From the NCBI RefSeq assembly GCF_036323735.1, contig NC_086028.1:40609001-40673000 (forward strand): a DNA stretch of 64,000 nucleotides, read 5' to 3'. The notes beneath the pieces were generated by a model. That model did not search any database. It was given only the letters and a program-made list of their open reading frames with translations, and had not been told where the DNA came from. This DNA comes from Rattus norvegicus. Taxonomy: Eukaryota; Chordata; Mammalia; Rodentia; Muridae. The translations under genes were made by a program, and so were the position numbers. Positions 46,350 to 58,889 of the stretch are shown here, piece by piece (the first letter of the stretch is position 1; every line of letters starts with the position of its first letter).

Positions 46350-46440
46350 ACCCATTTTTTTGTGCATTCTGGAGATTGAATTCAGGTCTTGAGGCTCATG
46401 TGGTAGCACCTTTACTTACCGGGCCATAGTTATGCTTCTA
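46350..46440 (-). mobile_element. B4-type SINE fragment
   Basis: 'ctggagattgaattcaggtc' and 'cctttacttaccgggccata' are the reversed SINE head. Confidence 0.6.
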
Positions 46441-47720
46441 ATGGACAGTGATTGCATGGAATCATGAGAGACTCAAGAATCCTGAAGCATCTGATACCCC
46501 ATTCATCTTTCTTTGCTAATTACAGGTATGGCTAAAAAGTAAGGACACAAGTGTCCTGGCTCGACAGTGGGATGGCTCGGCAGAGTCTTGCCCTATAATT
46601 AGCAGATGATGACTTCTGGCTTATCCAACTTCAATATCTTTTTTTTTCCTCACAACTTTGCAATATTTTGGCCTAAGCCATAGTCCTCAGTTTTGAGTGT
46701 GTATAAGGATTGCTTGACAGCTCCCAATAATAATTCACACTCGCCCAACAATATAGTCACCCAGCAGGTTCCAGCATGTTCAGAGCCTGTGCTGATGAAA
46801 TAACTCCCAGCCACTCACAAAGCTGGTCCTCAGCCCCATGATCATAACCTGAGAAACACTGGTCTCATCACTCACTGCTTGTATCTGTCAGCTCTCCCCC
46901 ACAGTGGCAAATCCTTCAGCAAAATAGCTGAGGAGAAAAGATGTCATCTGCTTGGGATTTTGGAGGTTTTGGCCCATGGCGTTTGACCCCACTACTTTGG
47001 ATCTGTAATGAGGCAGAGCATCCTGATGAGGAGAGTGTGGTGTGGCCAAACTTACAATTGCTGGAAGGTTCAGAGTGAGAGAAAGAGGTCCTAATTCTTC
47101 CTTTAAGGGCACACACCCCATAACCCAGCCCTTCAACTCTGCATCACTGTGTAAAGTTTCTACTGCATCCCCCAGCACTGTCAGCTAAAGACGTGCTGGA
47201 TTAAGATCCAGATCACAGCTCTGAATGACAAAGGAGTCCTTAGCTGTGTGTCATGCTCCCCTACTCTGCAGAGAGGTCTTGGTGGGGGGACCTTCATAGA
47301 AATGGAACCTGAGCCTGATGCTGAAATTAGAAATAATGTCCTCCTTGGAGGTCCCAACACAGACAAGGAGTTGTTCATCCTGTGATCCAGGGTTACATAA
47401 TACCATAGCTATGAAATGTAGATGCCACTGTGTCGGAAGACTGGGTAACACTGGTTGCCAGAATCTTAGTCTGAAACCATGGTAAACTGAGCTCAGAGGT
47501 ATGGCTGGGAGGCTTTGAGAGGTTTAGGGACCATGGACCTCTTTGTGTTTCAGTTTCCTGAAGGAAATGATTAGTAGGGCGAATGTGGAAGGTTCAGATC
47601 TAGGTTAGATGCAAGACATCTCTCTGGCTATTCAAAAGTGATGTCTAGAAAGTCACACACACACACAAAAACCTGTTTTGAGAAATAGTGTGAACACAGT
47701 TAATAACAGTGTAGATGAGA
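46441..47720. other. Intergenic sequence, partly repeat-derived
   Basis: 46,880-47,180 ('gaggcagagcatcctgatga', 'tttaagggcacacaccccat') resembles a rodent interspersed repeat that I cannot name. The rest is unresolved, and minus-strand frames lack domains. Confidence 0.4.
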
Positions 47721-47724
47721 TCCA

Positions 47725-47860
47725 GGCATGGTGGCATGTACCTAGAACTTGAATCCTGAGGCAGGGGAATAGCAAAGTTGAGGCCGACTTTGGCTGCATA
47801 GTTAAGACTCTGCTGCCAAAATAACTAAATGAATGAATAAGTAAATAACTGGTGCAGAGG
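47725..47860 (+). mobile_element. B1-like SINE
   Basis: 'tccaggcatggtggcatgta', 'cttgaatcctgaggcagggg', 'gaggccgactttggctgcat', then an AAT-rich tail. Confidence 0.8.
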
Positions 47861-48644
47861 ACATAGGAGACCTCACATCATTTGTAGATAGAGTTGAATG
47901 ACAAAGCTAAGACTTCCAAGGACAACCCTGAAGCGACTGTTTGAAGAGCAGCTGGCTCTCTGGGCTGAAAAGGCATGCTGTGGAGTCCACTTCTTGACAT
48001 CAGTCCAGAGTCTTTAGGTCCCTCCAGCTCCCAGATCCCCGGTCTGATATACCATCAGTGCAGCGCATTGCATCTGCTTTGTTTGGATGACGTTACTACA
48101 TTAACATTTCATTTCTGGAAGAATATAACTCGTGTGTCCACTTGGGGGTAGTAAAGCATTTTTCAGAGTCTCTAGGGAGTCTTCAGTTTCTCTGCAAGTG
48201 CGTTGGAGGTGAGTAAAGCAGAACCAACTGGACGAGCTCTGCTTTTCATTTTGCATATGATTGCTCTTCCAGAACATAAACAAATACAATAAGAATCATG
48301 CGGGTCCAGACTTCATTTCCTTGTTTTCTTCTGACTGGATGGCTCAGAGAGTTATAATGCTAGAAAATGTTATCCTCTCAGTAGAAAGTACATCCGGACT
48401 GGTTCAGGCTGGATGACATTTGAGTTCAGTCAATACTGATGGTCCAATTATGTTAAACTGAATTCAGTAAGAGTCTCAAGATGGTGTGGAAGCTTCTAGG
48501 TGATGGAGGTATTGATGATTGAATTATGCTAATGCTTGAATTATTCTTCTTAAACTACTTCAGGATTCTGACATCTTTACACTAGTAATAGTAAGTTAAT
48601 GAATTAAACCAACACCTAGCGGCTGTAAACTCTTCAGGAGTTTA
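47861..48644. other. Unresolved intergenic sequence
   Basis: No feature recognised. Confidence 0.5.
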
Positions 48645-48960
48645 CTGAAGAGGTGGCTCAGTAGGTCACAGTACTTGTGCTGATAGTGTGGAGGACCTCA
48701 GCATCCATAGAAAAATATAGGTGGCCTTGCACAGGCCTATAACCTTGGCATTGTGGGAGATGGAGCTGAGACAGGAGGATTATTATTAGCCTAGTTCCAG
48801 GTTCAGTGACAATCCTTGTCTCAAAGGAACATGCTGGGGAATTGCAGAGCAGGAATCTGATGTTCTCCACCGGCCTCTGTGTATGTGTGTGTAGCTGTGA
48901 ACCATCCCATGCTCACATGTATGCATTCACTAGACACACACATATCCCCAAATAACAACA
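48645..48960 (+). mobile_element. B4-type SINE
   Basis: 'agaggtggctcagtaggtca', 'ggcattgtgggagatggagc', 'gttcagtgacaatccttgtc', then a CACACATA-type end. Confidence 0.8.
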
Positions 48961-49555
48961 ACACTTCATTATCGTTTCACAGCTTCTGTATCATATATGG
49001 CATAATAGGGCACCCTGGCTTGCCTCAGGGCCTCTTATATGTCTACATTGAAGATATCCAAAGACTGCAGTCTCTGTAGGACTTAGCAGGATCAGGGATG
49101 GCAGGGACCTACTGACAAGCTCCTGCAGCTGGTTTGTCCAGAACAAAATGTCTGGGGGAAGAATAGGAAAAGAGAAAGACATAGATGGGATGTCTCTATC
49201 ACACTTCTACCCTCAAGGCTTGGGGTCTATGTAAATTTTTAAGGGCCAGGGGTGAAGGACAACTCCAAGGAAATGGTCTTTTTCATACACAGCAGGATGG
49301 ATGCATACATGACCTCACGGAGACTGTGACAGCAAGCACAGAACCTGTACAGGTTCAAGACAAACAAAATCCCTACACAGAGAAAGAGAAGTGGCACAAA
49401 GTCCCACCCCTAACCAAAAAATATTATTTGCAATTGGTAGATGAGGGGGGAGGGAAAATTAGGATTTTTTCTCTTAATGGAGTAAATTTGTATATCAACC
49501 ACACTTCAGCACTGGCCCCATGCTAAAGAGTAGTTGGCTAACACAAATCAGACTT
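48961..49555. other. Unresolved intergenic sequence
   Basis: The open frame at 49,185-49,526 (113 codons) has no recognisable domain and ends in low-complexity sequence. I do not call a gene. Confidence 0.45.
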
Positions 49556-49580
49556 CGTGTGTGTGTGTGTGTGTGTGTGT
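49556..49580. repeat. (GT)n microsatellite
   Basis: GT run followed by TTTATT-rich sequence, probably an old SINE tail. Confidence 0.95.
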
Positions 49581-49711
49581 TTATTTACTTTATTTACTTG
49601 TTTGTTTATTTTTGTTTTTTTTTAAGAAAAAGACCTCGAAGTGATATTGGGGAATATCTGGGAGGGGTTATAGAAAAGGAAAGAATGTAATCAAACTCTC
49701 AAAAATTAAAA

Positions 49712-49803
49712 GGAGAGGGATGGAGGGAAGAAGGGAGAGAGGGAAGGAGGGAGAGAGAGGGAGGGAAGGAAGGAAGGAGAGAAAGAAATGAGAGGAGGAG
49801 GGG
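49712..49803. repeat. Purine-rich (GGGA/GGAA)n tract
   Basis: AGGGA/GGAAG units on the plus strand. Confidence 0.92.
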
Positions 49804-50874
49804 AATGTGTTGCATGCTCAGGATAGTAGAGAACTGGTCTTTTGTTAATTAATCATGAAATGATTTCCTACTATTTCTGCTATGTTTTGCTTATTAGAAA
49901 CAAGTTGGTATATAAGCCATACTCAGTGGAAGGACACTATGTGGGTGCCCAGTTGCTAACAAGAGGGATCACTGCGCTGTGTTAAATATTTCTACTCTTA
50001 AGGCAGGCATATAATTTAGAGACAAAACTCAAAATGGTTCCTCATTTGAAAACACAGCTCAGGCAGTGTTCACCAGCTCACCAGACTTCTGCTTTGCAGT
50101 CAAGTAACCAGCACCTTGTAGCTGGAGGTCAAGAGACATGCCCCTCACCCTCGGCTCTTCATCAACCAGTGACTTAGGGGCACTGTGGGAGCCCTGAGTC
50201 TTGATCTTTATGTCAACAACACTACAGGTCAGGTAGGTTATTTATAACAAATTTATTATATTATATTATTTATTTAAGGTTCCCTCTAGTTTCTAGTGTT
50301 TTCAGTAAACAATCAAATTCTACTCTAACAGGTCCAATTCTCTTCACTCAAGTTCTGTGGGGTTGGATAACTTCATTTTGGGGAAGGGACAATGCCTCAG
50401 GAATCATTGATCACACAGTGCTGGGTGGCATCTCAGGCCTCTACCCATCAGATGCCAGAAATCACAGAAACATGTTTTGGGATATGGGGATATCCCATGA
50501 ACTTGTGTTTGGTCCACGGCACTTGAAAAGCAGTACGTTTCAAGTTTTGGGGAGCATGGATCTAAAGATATTCATATTTAATTAAACACACAAAAATGAT
50601 TGCTTTTTATGTAATATATTGATTTTTCTATCATTAATTTCATAACTTAATATACAAACGCTCATAACTTACATGTGTGCATGTTCTGACTTTTTCAACT
50701 TTCCACGGTGAAAACTTGGTCCAACTCCTTAGAAATGAAACTTTGATTCTAATGTCACTTTGGGGTAGTGATATTTGCTAACTTTCTTCTTCAACAGTGA
50801 ATTGTGGCTCCTGTCAGTGATGTGACCACACAACACAATACCCATGAGCTAGAGTGCTCTGTGTTTTGAGATTG
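49804..50874. other. Unresolved intergenic sequence
   Basis: No gene or clear repeat recognised. Confidence 0.5.
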
Positions 50875-51245
50875 TCTTCCTAGTCAGGGTTCTCTAGACT
50901 AGTGGAGCCCAGGGAATGAGTATACACTTTGAAAGAGATGTAGTAAACAAGCTTCACAACAGCAAGAACTGAGAACCAGAGAGCAGCTTTGTCTACGAGG
51001 CTGGACACCTCAGTGTCCCTAATCTGGTGCTGAAGGCCAGAAAATTCCTGGAGAGCTTCTGGTGGTCTTCAGTTCAGGTTAGAAGACAAAGAAACCAGGC
51101 GGTAGTAGCAGCAGCAACAGCCATAGAGTAGATGCACCAAAGAGTAAAGGTAGGCAGGCAATTTTTTTTCACAAGGCAGGTAGGTCAAGAGGACACTGAG
51201 ATGGGTTAGTTTGATTAATTAAATTGACAATCAAGATTAACCACT
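50875..51245. mobile_element. Rodent interspersed repeat, unnamed
   Basis: Opens with 'agtcagggttctctagacta', a common start of a rodent repeat family. The exact family is not asserted. Confidence 0.4.
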
Positions 51246-51537
51246 GCAAGTATGATGCATGGCAGGTTAGATGCATAAGGTATTTTCAATTTCTGATGGG
51301 TTTATTGGGATTTAACTCATTATAAGCTAAAGAATTAGAATTAAGTTTGATTCTGAAAAGGGCTTAGACTAGAACTCATACCAAGAACTCCATAAGCCTC
51401 CAAAACTTATGCTACTGATTCTCCAGCCTTCAGAGTCAGATTAGAATTTGTATTTAACTCTCTTGGTTTTCAATTTATAGATTCCACATCTTGAGCCTTT
51501 CGGTCTCCATAGTCATATGAGTCACTCCCTAAATTTC
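51246..51537. other. Unresolved intergenic sequence
   Basis: No feature recognised. Confidence 0.45.
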
Positions 51538-51576
51538 TGTCTATGGGTCTGCTATCTATGTCTGTCTGTCTATTGC

Positions 51577-51618
<42 letters not shown>

Positions 51619-51870
51619 ATCTATCTATCATTTACCTTTTAGTCATTCATCTATCATCTGTGTCTCATCTATTAATCATGTTACAACCATCTATATGTCT
51701 AATCTATCATTCCTATCATTGATCTGTCATCTACCTAATCAATCAATCAATCAATCAATCATCTATCATCAATCCATTTATCCATCATCTATTTATCTTT
51801 AATCTCTATCTGTTTGTCTATCATCTATCTGTTCACCCATCCATCCTTCTGTGGGTCATCTATTCATTCA
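51538..51870. repeat. Degenerate (CTAT)n/(CAAT)n/(TCCA)n tetranucleotide region
   Basis: Pure CTAT units at about 51,577-51,617, CAAT units at about 51,738-51,760, and degenerate CTATC/ATCCAT units between and after. Confidence 0.93.
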
Positions 51871-51903
51871 CTTATCCATCATTTTTACTGTGCTTCTCCA
51901 GGG

Positions 51904-51906
<3 letters not shown>

Positions 51907-51961
<55 letters not shown>

Positions 51962-52087
51962 CTTTATTAACTTGAGTATTTCTTATTTACATTTTGATTG
52001 TTATTCCCCTTCTCGGTTTCTGGGCCAACATCCCCCTAACCCCTCCCCCTCCCCTTCTAGATGGGCTTCCCCTCCTCATCCTCCCCC
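51907..52087 (-). mobile_element. LINE-1 3' end, short insertion with (GA)n tail
   Basis: Reverse L1 3' UTR: (TC)n at 51,909-51,958, then 'tctttattaacttgagtatt' (AATAAA-bearing 3' end), 'ccccttctcggtttctgggc' and a C-rich tract. The copy is flanked by cttctccaggggat (51,893-51,906) and cttctccagggat (52,088-52,100), a target-site duplication differing by one G. The (TC)n tract lies inside the duplications, so it belongs to the inserted copy. Confidence 0.92.
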
Positions 52088-52100
52088 CTTCTCCAGGGAT

Positions 52101-54053
52101 CTTTACCTGGTAGAAATCCTGGGATTTATAATAAGAGGAAAGATGGAAATAGGAAACTTCTAGAAGAATTAAAGATGGTAGAGAGGAGAATTTTAGAGAA
52201 GCTATGAGTTTTTCAGGGTCATATTCCAGGACCTGGCACTTTGAATCATGGCAATGTTCTCTGTCATGGGTCGCAGGTATGCCCTCCTCAACTCTTGGAC
52301 TAGCCCTAGACAATCTGTGGCCCTTGCGCCAAACTTTACCCTGTGCCTTGGTGCATTTGCATTAGTGAGGCATCTCCCTGGTCTTCCACCTGCTGAGCCT
52401 AGTTAGAGCAAAGAATCCTGCTGAGGTGCTTAAAGATTCCCTTCTGCACTTGACACCATTCAAACTCCTTTCCTCCAGCCTCTGTCTAATCGGGTGTCTC
52501 TGCTCTGAAACACCACTATTCTTAGCAATTTTCCATCCCTTCCCTCATCCTGAAGCTGCCTATAAATCTCATCTGTCTGGGACATACTTGGGCTTGAGCT
52601 CATTCTCTCCTTATCACAACCACAGCTCATTGCATTTTCTCTTTTATACAATTGTGTGCTTATTGCTCCAGTAGGTAAAAATTGCATGGGCTACACTGAA
52701 AATAAATTTTGAGACTTTCCTTCAATTGAGTGTCTTTGAATTTCAGTGTGAACCATCTAATTATTACCCAGGCTTGCTTTAAGGCTGTATCTTTTTGCTA
52801 TCAAAAATTAGAATGTGTACAGGGAATACTAACAGATTTTGAAGCTACTCAAATTAGAAAGGAAACTTACTAATGAGATTCTCATTAATGAAAAGAATTA
52901 TGCTAATTTGAATGGGTTCTATCCCCTAATCACCAGGCTGTAGGTAGTCTTCCTTTACTCAAAGGTAATGAGCTTTGGGAGGAGCCAGCCCCAGTATCCA
53001 CCTGCCAATCATCCTCATATTCAGTATCAGTCAACTTCCTTCTTTGCACTTTAGGTGGGCAGGATAGATTTGTAGCTAGAATCTGGAAGTCTCAACTCCC
53101 AATCTGTTAGGTCCCACTCTGTTAGCCAAAGGCTAGGCAGGCCACAGCCACTTGCAGCAGCTCTTTCTTATAGCTGCTGAGTGGAATCCAAGTCTATAAA
53201 TCTCATTCCCTCAGTCCTCAGGTACCCAGAATCTAGGAAAGTGACAAAGGTCACTTACATCACCCCAAGAAGTTTTACATACCTAGGCCACCAGGCTCTA
53301 GGGCAAGAGTTGATATGTGATTATAATGGATTCTCCTCAGCTAGATGTGTTCCTCCTCATTACCCCCACATCCTTCTCTGCACCCCTCTTTCCTCAGAAC
53401 TACAGCACTGTCTCTGCCACCTAGGAATCAAGCACTGTTGCAGACCCATGCTGTGGACTAATCAATAGTGTGGGGTGAGTCCCACAAGAAAGGACCTCCA
53501 TTCTACCTCTTGGGCCTGTACTTTCACTGGGATCCCAGGAATGTAGTCTGTCTGTCTATGGTGTTAGGGACTGAACTCTCCTCAAGGATGTTACTGTCTG
53601 TCCATGGTATCAGTAACTCTTCTAATAAACTTGTCACCCAAATGGACATCCTGCCTCAGCTTCCCCCACACTCCCTTGAGCCTCAGAACTGAAACCTTTC
53701 ACAATCTTTCCTTGTGCTCATCCCTTGTCCCAGTCCTGGCTGTTGACCCTGAGGAAAATCAGGAAACCTCTCTGCTTCCAGTGTGTTTTTTCCTAAGGGA
53801 GGCGTTTAAACCTGAATCCATCTCTTAGTGTTGTTGGGAAGGTAATCAGCTAATATGTCAAAAAGTTTTAGCATGGTCATTGGAAGAAGTCCAAATCAGC
53901 ATTTCTGATGTATGAATATGTTAACGAGTTGTCTAAACAATCAATGAGTTCCACGTTTAGTGAGAGATACTGCCTCAAAAAGTAACACAGGGGGATTGAT
54001 GAATTTGCTGACCATCAACTTGTGATGTGTGCATGTGCATTCTGCATGTGAGT

Positions 54054-54056
<3 letters not shown>
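52101..54056. other. Intergenic sequence, possibly with decayed LTR-like pieces
   Basis: 'tgcctataaatctcatctgt' (52,559) and 'aaaataaattttgagacttt' (52,699) could be a promoter and polyadenylation signal of an old LTR, and 'aataaacttgtcacccaaat' (53,623) another. Neither is secure. A homeodomain-type palindrome lies at 52,871-52,887. No gene. Confidence 0.35.

Positions 54057-54106
<50 letters not shown>
54057..54106. repeat. (TC)n microsatellite
   Basis: About 25 TC units. No L1 sequence adjoins it. Confidence 0.97.
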
Positions 54107-54110
<4 letters not shown>

Positions 54111-54559
54111 CTTCATCTCTGATCTTGATGTCCAGGCAGGAATGATCACATGATTTTTGTCCTTAGCCCCACCATCTGACTCTGAGAGACAAATCAGTTT
54201 CCCAGCTGGCAGGGGCTGAAGGCCTTCAAACACAATTAATATGCTTAGCCATTCTGAACAGTCTAGGCGCCTCATTTTGTTGACTGCCCTGTCATAATAT
54301 TGATTAATCTTTCATGTACCAGAGAAGCAATCTGTAACACATGTCTGCGCCTTCATTATTCACGAGTCCTAGCAGTGGGCGATGGAATCTTACAGAGTTT
54401 GTTTATCTGAATTGTGAATGAATAATGATTTTTTAAAAAGCCTGACAAACTTCCTAGGATGTTGATGTGAACAAGGTTTCTAGAAAGACATTCCACACCC
54501 AGCTGAACCTTCTGCCAGGTCCAGTAACTGATTAGAACTTCAAAGATTGTGGGGAGGTT
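54107..54559. other. Unresolved intergenic sequence
   Basis: AT-rich and repeat-free near 54,310-54,440. Possibly constrained, not tested. Confidence 0.4.
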
Positions 54560-54953
54560 GGAATGTTGCAGGTCCAGAACCTAATTCAGATTTAGCCAAA
54601 CCTTTCTCATGTCTACATTTGATTTAACATACTTGGTATGGTCAGGTGAAATCTTTTGGAAATGTGTTATGAAGGGACTCTGGCAAACCTTGCCTTTCTC
54701 TCCCACTACACCTACCTTGCTAAAAAAGATTAGATTACATTCCTAAAGCTAGCCATCAAGGTCTGTTCTGTTATGTGGCTACTTTGTCCTCCTCAGGCTG
54801 ACTACAAAGGTCCAGCTATCAATATATTGAAGTCCAGCAATCAAAGCCCATCTTTGGCTCACCCAATTAACATGCCCAATTAAAATTAAACACTTAACCC
54901 TAACACAGGGTTTCTCTTTTTTCTTGTATAAACTGCCATTTCCCTGTGGGTCA

Positions 54954-54994
<41 letters not shown>

Positions 54995-55200
54995 CCCTCT
55001 CTATCCAGAGGCAGTTCTTTATCTCCAGGGCACAAATACCCCTCATCCCTCTCTTGTTTCCTTCCCCTTCTTCCTCTGTCTTCTACCTTCTGTCTTTGTC
55101 TCTTATTTCCTGCCCTCTGTCCCTCTAACACAAATATTCTCCTTTGTGCTGAGTTCTTGATCTTGGGGGTTCTGAGCTGATACATTTCTAACAAATCAAC
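54560..55200. mobile_element. Probable old rodent LTR-like repeat with (GTCT)n
   Basis: 'cccaattaaaattaaacact' and 'cttgtataaactgccatttc' recall a rodent LTR-type repeat. A (GTCT)n microsatellite lies at 54,955-54,993. The family and limits are uncertain. No coding region is present. Confidence 0.35.
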
Positions 55201-56734
55201 TTAGTGGACCCTTGTTTCCCACCAACCAGAAAGCTAAGGTTGCCATGCGATGGACCCAAGGAGCCAGCAAAGTGCCACGAAGACCTATCTTCCTGAGTAA
55301 TACGTTCCTGCTTATTTATATAGTTTTGGATTTAGTTTTCTTTCTATAGATGCTATTATAGTGTTTCTGAATACTGCCCTGAGGTAGCCATCCTAGCAGA
55401 GGTGAGGCTACTCAAAGAGACACCCCTACTCTCCCTTTGAGCTATCAGACTTTTGAAACAGTAGGCTCCAAGAAACGGGGACTTCTCCAGGATCTCACCC
55501 TAGAAGAAGGAAGATGGTGCAGCAGCTCTTCTTCTAAGAAAAGATTTCACCCGGTTCTGACAACTTCTGTTAGAGCGTTTGGGGAGTTTGGAGAACTTGG
55601 AGCCCAGATGACGATGGACTCGCACTTTGACTGGACTGTTTAGTTACGCATGCCTCCTGTCCTCTATACATAAACCTCTGGCATAATCCCCAAAGACGGA
55701 GTTGGGACCCATGGATGACTGCATTCCATGCCGTCGTGTGGGTGCTCTCCTTAGTCTGCTTGTCAATGTCACCTGCTTCTTTACCCGGCATACAGGTGTC
55801 AGCACAAATCACAGCTCTCAACTCGGAGGTGAGGAGAGCAGGTTTACTGTGGAGTCAAATGTGAGTGACGCTGGCCCAGGACGCAGACAGAGCTCAGAGG
55901 TCAGGGAACTATGGCTTCTAGCTCTGACACAGTGAATAAAAGCCCCAAGCCTGATTCATCTCTTCCTTCTGGCTGTCAATGCAGAAAGCACAACTGTCAC
56001 CTGAAAAGGGATAAGAGCTTATTCTAGGGTGGCCTCGGCCCAGGAACAGAGATTCAGGTCAACCCAATTTTCATGTTTAAATGTGGTGACAGTTTGATGA
56101 AGTTTTATAGTCAGAACAAGGGGAGTCATAAATCAAGGTACTTTCTTGTAAGACATTGGTGGAGACATGAAGTCAGTGGTTAAAGCAAAGCGAGGCGCAT
56201 TTCAGTGTTTCTAATGGCATTGTCACCCTTTGGCTGGAAGCTAATACACATATCCTGTATGTGCTATGGGGTATGTCTAATGGACACAAAGCTGTTGGGT
56301 TGCTGTTCAAAATTCAGGCTCTTGAGAGAATTAAGCAGTACTCTGAGAGTTGGGGAAAAGCTAGTGCTATCCAAAATCCAGCCTTCAAAGGGTGATGACA
56401 CACATGCCAAGCTTGATGGGGCCACAACTCCTGATAGGTTGGTTCTAGAAGGTTTCAGGTTTGGGATTGAAGGTGAGGATTCTTTTGAGTAAAAGCCTTA
56501 GTAAAAGAGTTGTTAACACTATGGGTATACGACAGACAGACAACAGCATAGTATGGGGGAATGAGGAGAGGTAAGGCTCCCCTGAGGTAGAATGGAAGTC
56601 CCCTCCTTAGGTTTCAGAAGAAGGAGGAAGGCTTCACAGAGAATGTCTTACTCAAGGCCATTGGTTCCTCATTCCTCAGCATCAGAAGGAAGGGAATAAA
56701 TCCCCAGGAAGGAATCTGTGACTCTGAAGATACA
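55201..56734. other. Intergenic sequence, partly repeat-like
   Basis: 55,880-56,500 ('ggcccaggaacagagattca') resembles an old rodent ERV-type repeat, low confidence. Open frames lack domains. Confidence 0.35.
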
Positions 56735-56737
56735 AGA

Positions 56738-56804
56738 GAGAGAGGAGGAGGAGGAGGAGGAGGAGGAGGAGGAGGAGGAGGAGGAGGAAGAGGAGGAAGA
56801 GGAG

Positions 56805-56842
<38 letters not shown>

Positions 56843-57320
56843 AGGAGTAGGAAAAGTAAGATGAAGAAGAGGAGGAAGAGGAGTGGGGAGTGAGGAGGAG
56901 GTGGGGAGTAAGCAGTGAGGTGGAGGAGTGAGGAGGATGTGGAGGAGTGAGGAGGAGGTGAGGAGTGTGGAGGAGGAGAAGGAGTAAGGAGGAGGTGGGG
57001 AGTGAGGAGGAGGTCGGGAGTGAGGAAGAGGTGGGGAGTGAGGAGGAGGTGGAGGAGTGAGGAGGAGGTGAGGAGTGAGGAGGAGGTGAGGAGTGAGGAG
57101 GAGGAGAAGGAGTAAGGAGGAGGTGGGGAGTGAGGAAGAGGTGGGGAGTGAGGAGTGAGGAGGAGGTGGAGGTGGAGGAGTGGGGAAAAGGTGGGTAGTG
57201 CAGTGAGGTGGAGGAGTGAGGAGGAAGTGGGGAATGAGGAGGTGGAGGAATGAAAGGAGGTGGAGGAATGGGAGGAGATAGAGAGTAAGGAGATGGTGGG
57301 GAGTGGAGGAGAGGAGGGGT
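56738..57320. repeat. Purine-rich minisatellite, (GAG)n then GAGGAGGTGGGGAGT-type units
   Basis: Plus strand is almost pure purine with occasional T. It begins with perfect GGA/GAG triplets (56,741-56,786), passes through degenerate GGAAGA units, then about 15-30-nt units such as gaggaggtggggagt and gaggaggtgaggagt. The two long minus-strand frames (up to 248 codons of Ser/Pro/His/Leu) are translations of this tract and are not genes. Confidence 0.97.
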
Positions 57321-58084
57321 GAGTGAAAGGTCCTGGGAAAAGTGCAGAGAAGAGGCACTTGTAACTGAGGTGTACAGGGTGGGGCTGTTCTTGACCACCC
57401 TCCTTAGGGACATCCAGGAATCTGACAATTTGTGATGTCTATAGGCTGCTTTAGGAGGAATGACACCAACTCTTCGGTAATCTGGACTGCTGGAGAGTCT
57501 GTTTATAGACTCCTACACAGGCCCTTAGTAGGCACTCAGCATTACTTTTAGGGGTGTAAGAAAGAGGATGCTGCAGGCAGCAAGGTCAGGTGGGGAACCT
57601 CAGACCTCAAACTATCCCAACTTGGAACTTTGCCAGCCCCTCAGGGTTTCTGAGTGAGATTCCAGGACTCTGGTGGCCTCATAGACTTGAAGATTGCTTG
57701 TGTAATTTTCCCAGGAGTAAGGAAGGTTGAGCTCTTTGCTGTCAACTGGAAGGGGGACAGGCAGACAGAAATTCTTTACCTCTCAAGTTAGATGGGAAAA
57801 TCAGTGAGGGAAGAGAACGGGAGTGTGGACAGGGCAACCTTTATTCCATTTCAATACTGAGGAACGGGTGGTCAAAATCAGGACCTGAAATTTTCAGCAT
57901 TTATAAAACAGAGCAGAAAGTGTTCGTAAAAGATAGTCTTTATGCTGTGGAAATATACAAATAAGCATGTTCTATGAAGCCTTTTAAGATCTATCTTCAA
58001 AATGACTACTAACTCACAGAATTTCTTATCTATGTGTCCATGTGGTTTCATAGCAGTGAATGAGTTTGAAAGGGTAAATTGCTT
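57321..58084. other. Unresolved intergenic sequence
   Basis: No feature recognised. Confidence 0.5.
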
Positions 58085-58262
58085 TTCTTTAAAGCAATTC
58101 TTTCATTATTACGTGTGAGGAGGTTTTTTGACACAAACCATGGTGACTATGGAGGTCAGAGAACAATTTCAGGCATTGGATCTCTTCCTTAACCAAAAAA
58201 CTTGGACCAGCAGGCTTATGCACAAATGCCTTTGCCCATGAGACATTTCTTGTCTCTCCAGC
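58085..58262 (-). mobile_element. B3-type SINE, diverged
   Basis: 'atggaggtcagagaacaatt', 'tcaggcattggatctcttcc' and 'cttgtctctccagc' in reverse. Confidence 0.7.
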
Positions 58263-58584
58263 TTTGCTTCTCTTTGTCCTGGACTTTGACTTTCTTTGCC
58301 TGACTTGTCCATCTTTCTAAGTCTCTAAGTTAATAGTCTGTTTTGTGTAATGAACATATTTCACTAGCAGTGATATCCTGGTATATAATGTAGGTAGATT
58401 CTACAATATGGGTCCCATACATAAATTAGTCAAAACTTTCAATTACTGACATTGCCTTGAAAGAGCTTCTACAGTGGCACAGGTTGAGTGACAGAAGCAG
58501 ACTCCATGGAGCATTCAGGCAACCACTGGTTTTCTAGGCTTCTAGAAGACAGTATACCTGTTAGCTTCCACACTATGGATTAAC
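58263..58584. other. Unresolved intergenic sequence
   Basis: No feature recognised. Confidence 0.45.
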
Positions 58585-58800
58585 AATATACTTCTTTATT
58601 TTTTTTTATATTAACTTATCCAGTGTGGCAAGTGTTGGGGTGGGGGAGGGCATATTGCCATGGTGCATGTTTGGAGGTCCAAGGACAACTTGAGGAAGTC
58701 AGTTCTCTCTCCTTCCACCATGTGTGTTCCGGGTATGGAATTCAGATCCTCAGGCTTGGTGGCGGGTGCCTTTGTCCGTTGCGTCGTCCCTCCAGTCCTA
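58585..58800 (-). mobile_element. B3-type SINE
   Basis: 'ggaggtccaaggacaacttg', 'gaagtcagttctctctcctt' and 'gtcgtccctccagtcct' in reverse. Confidence 0.85.
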
Positions 58801-58889
58801 GGCTGAGTTTCTACCCGTTAAGAAGGAAATAAATCTGCAGCCAAGTGGAGATGACTATAGAAAAGTCATCTGTTTTGACAACATATCCT

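Noticed and set aside
56669..57428. Two minus-strand frames of 229 and 248 codons, rich in Ser, Pro and Leu
   Set aside because: They translate the polypurine minisatellite. Two long frames over the same DNA show that it is composition and not a gene.
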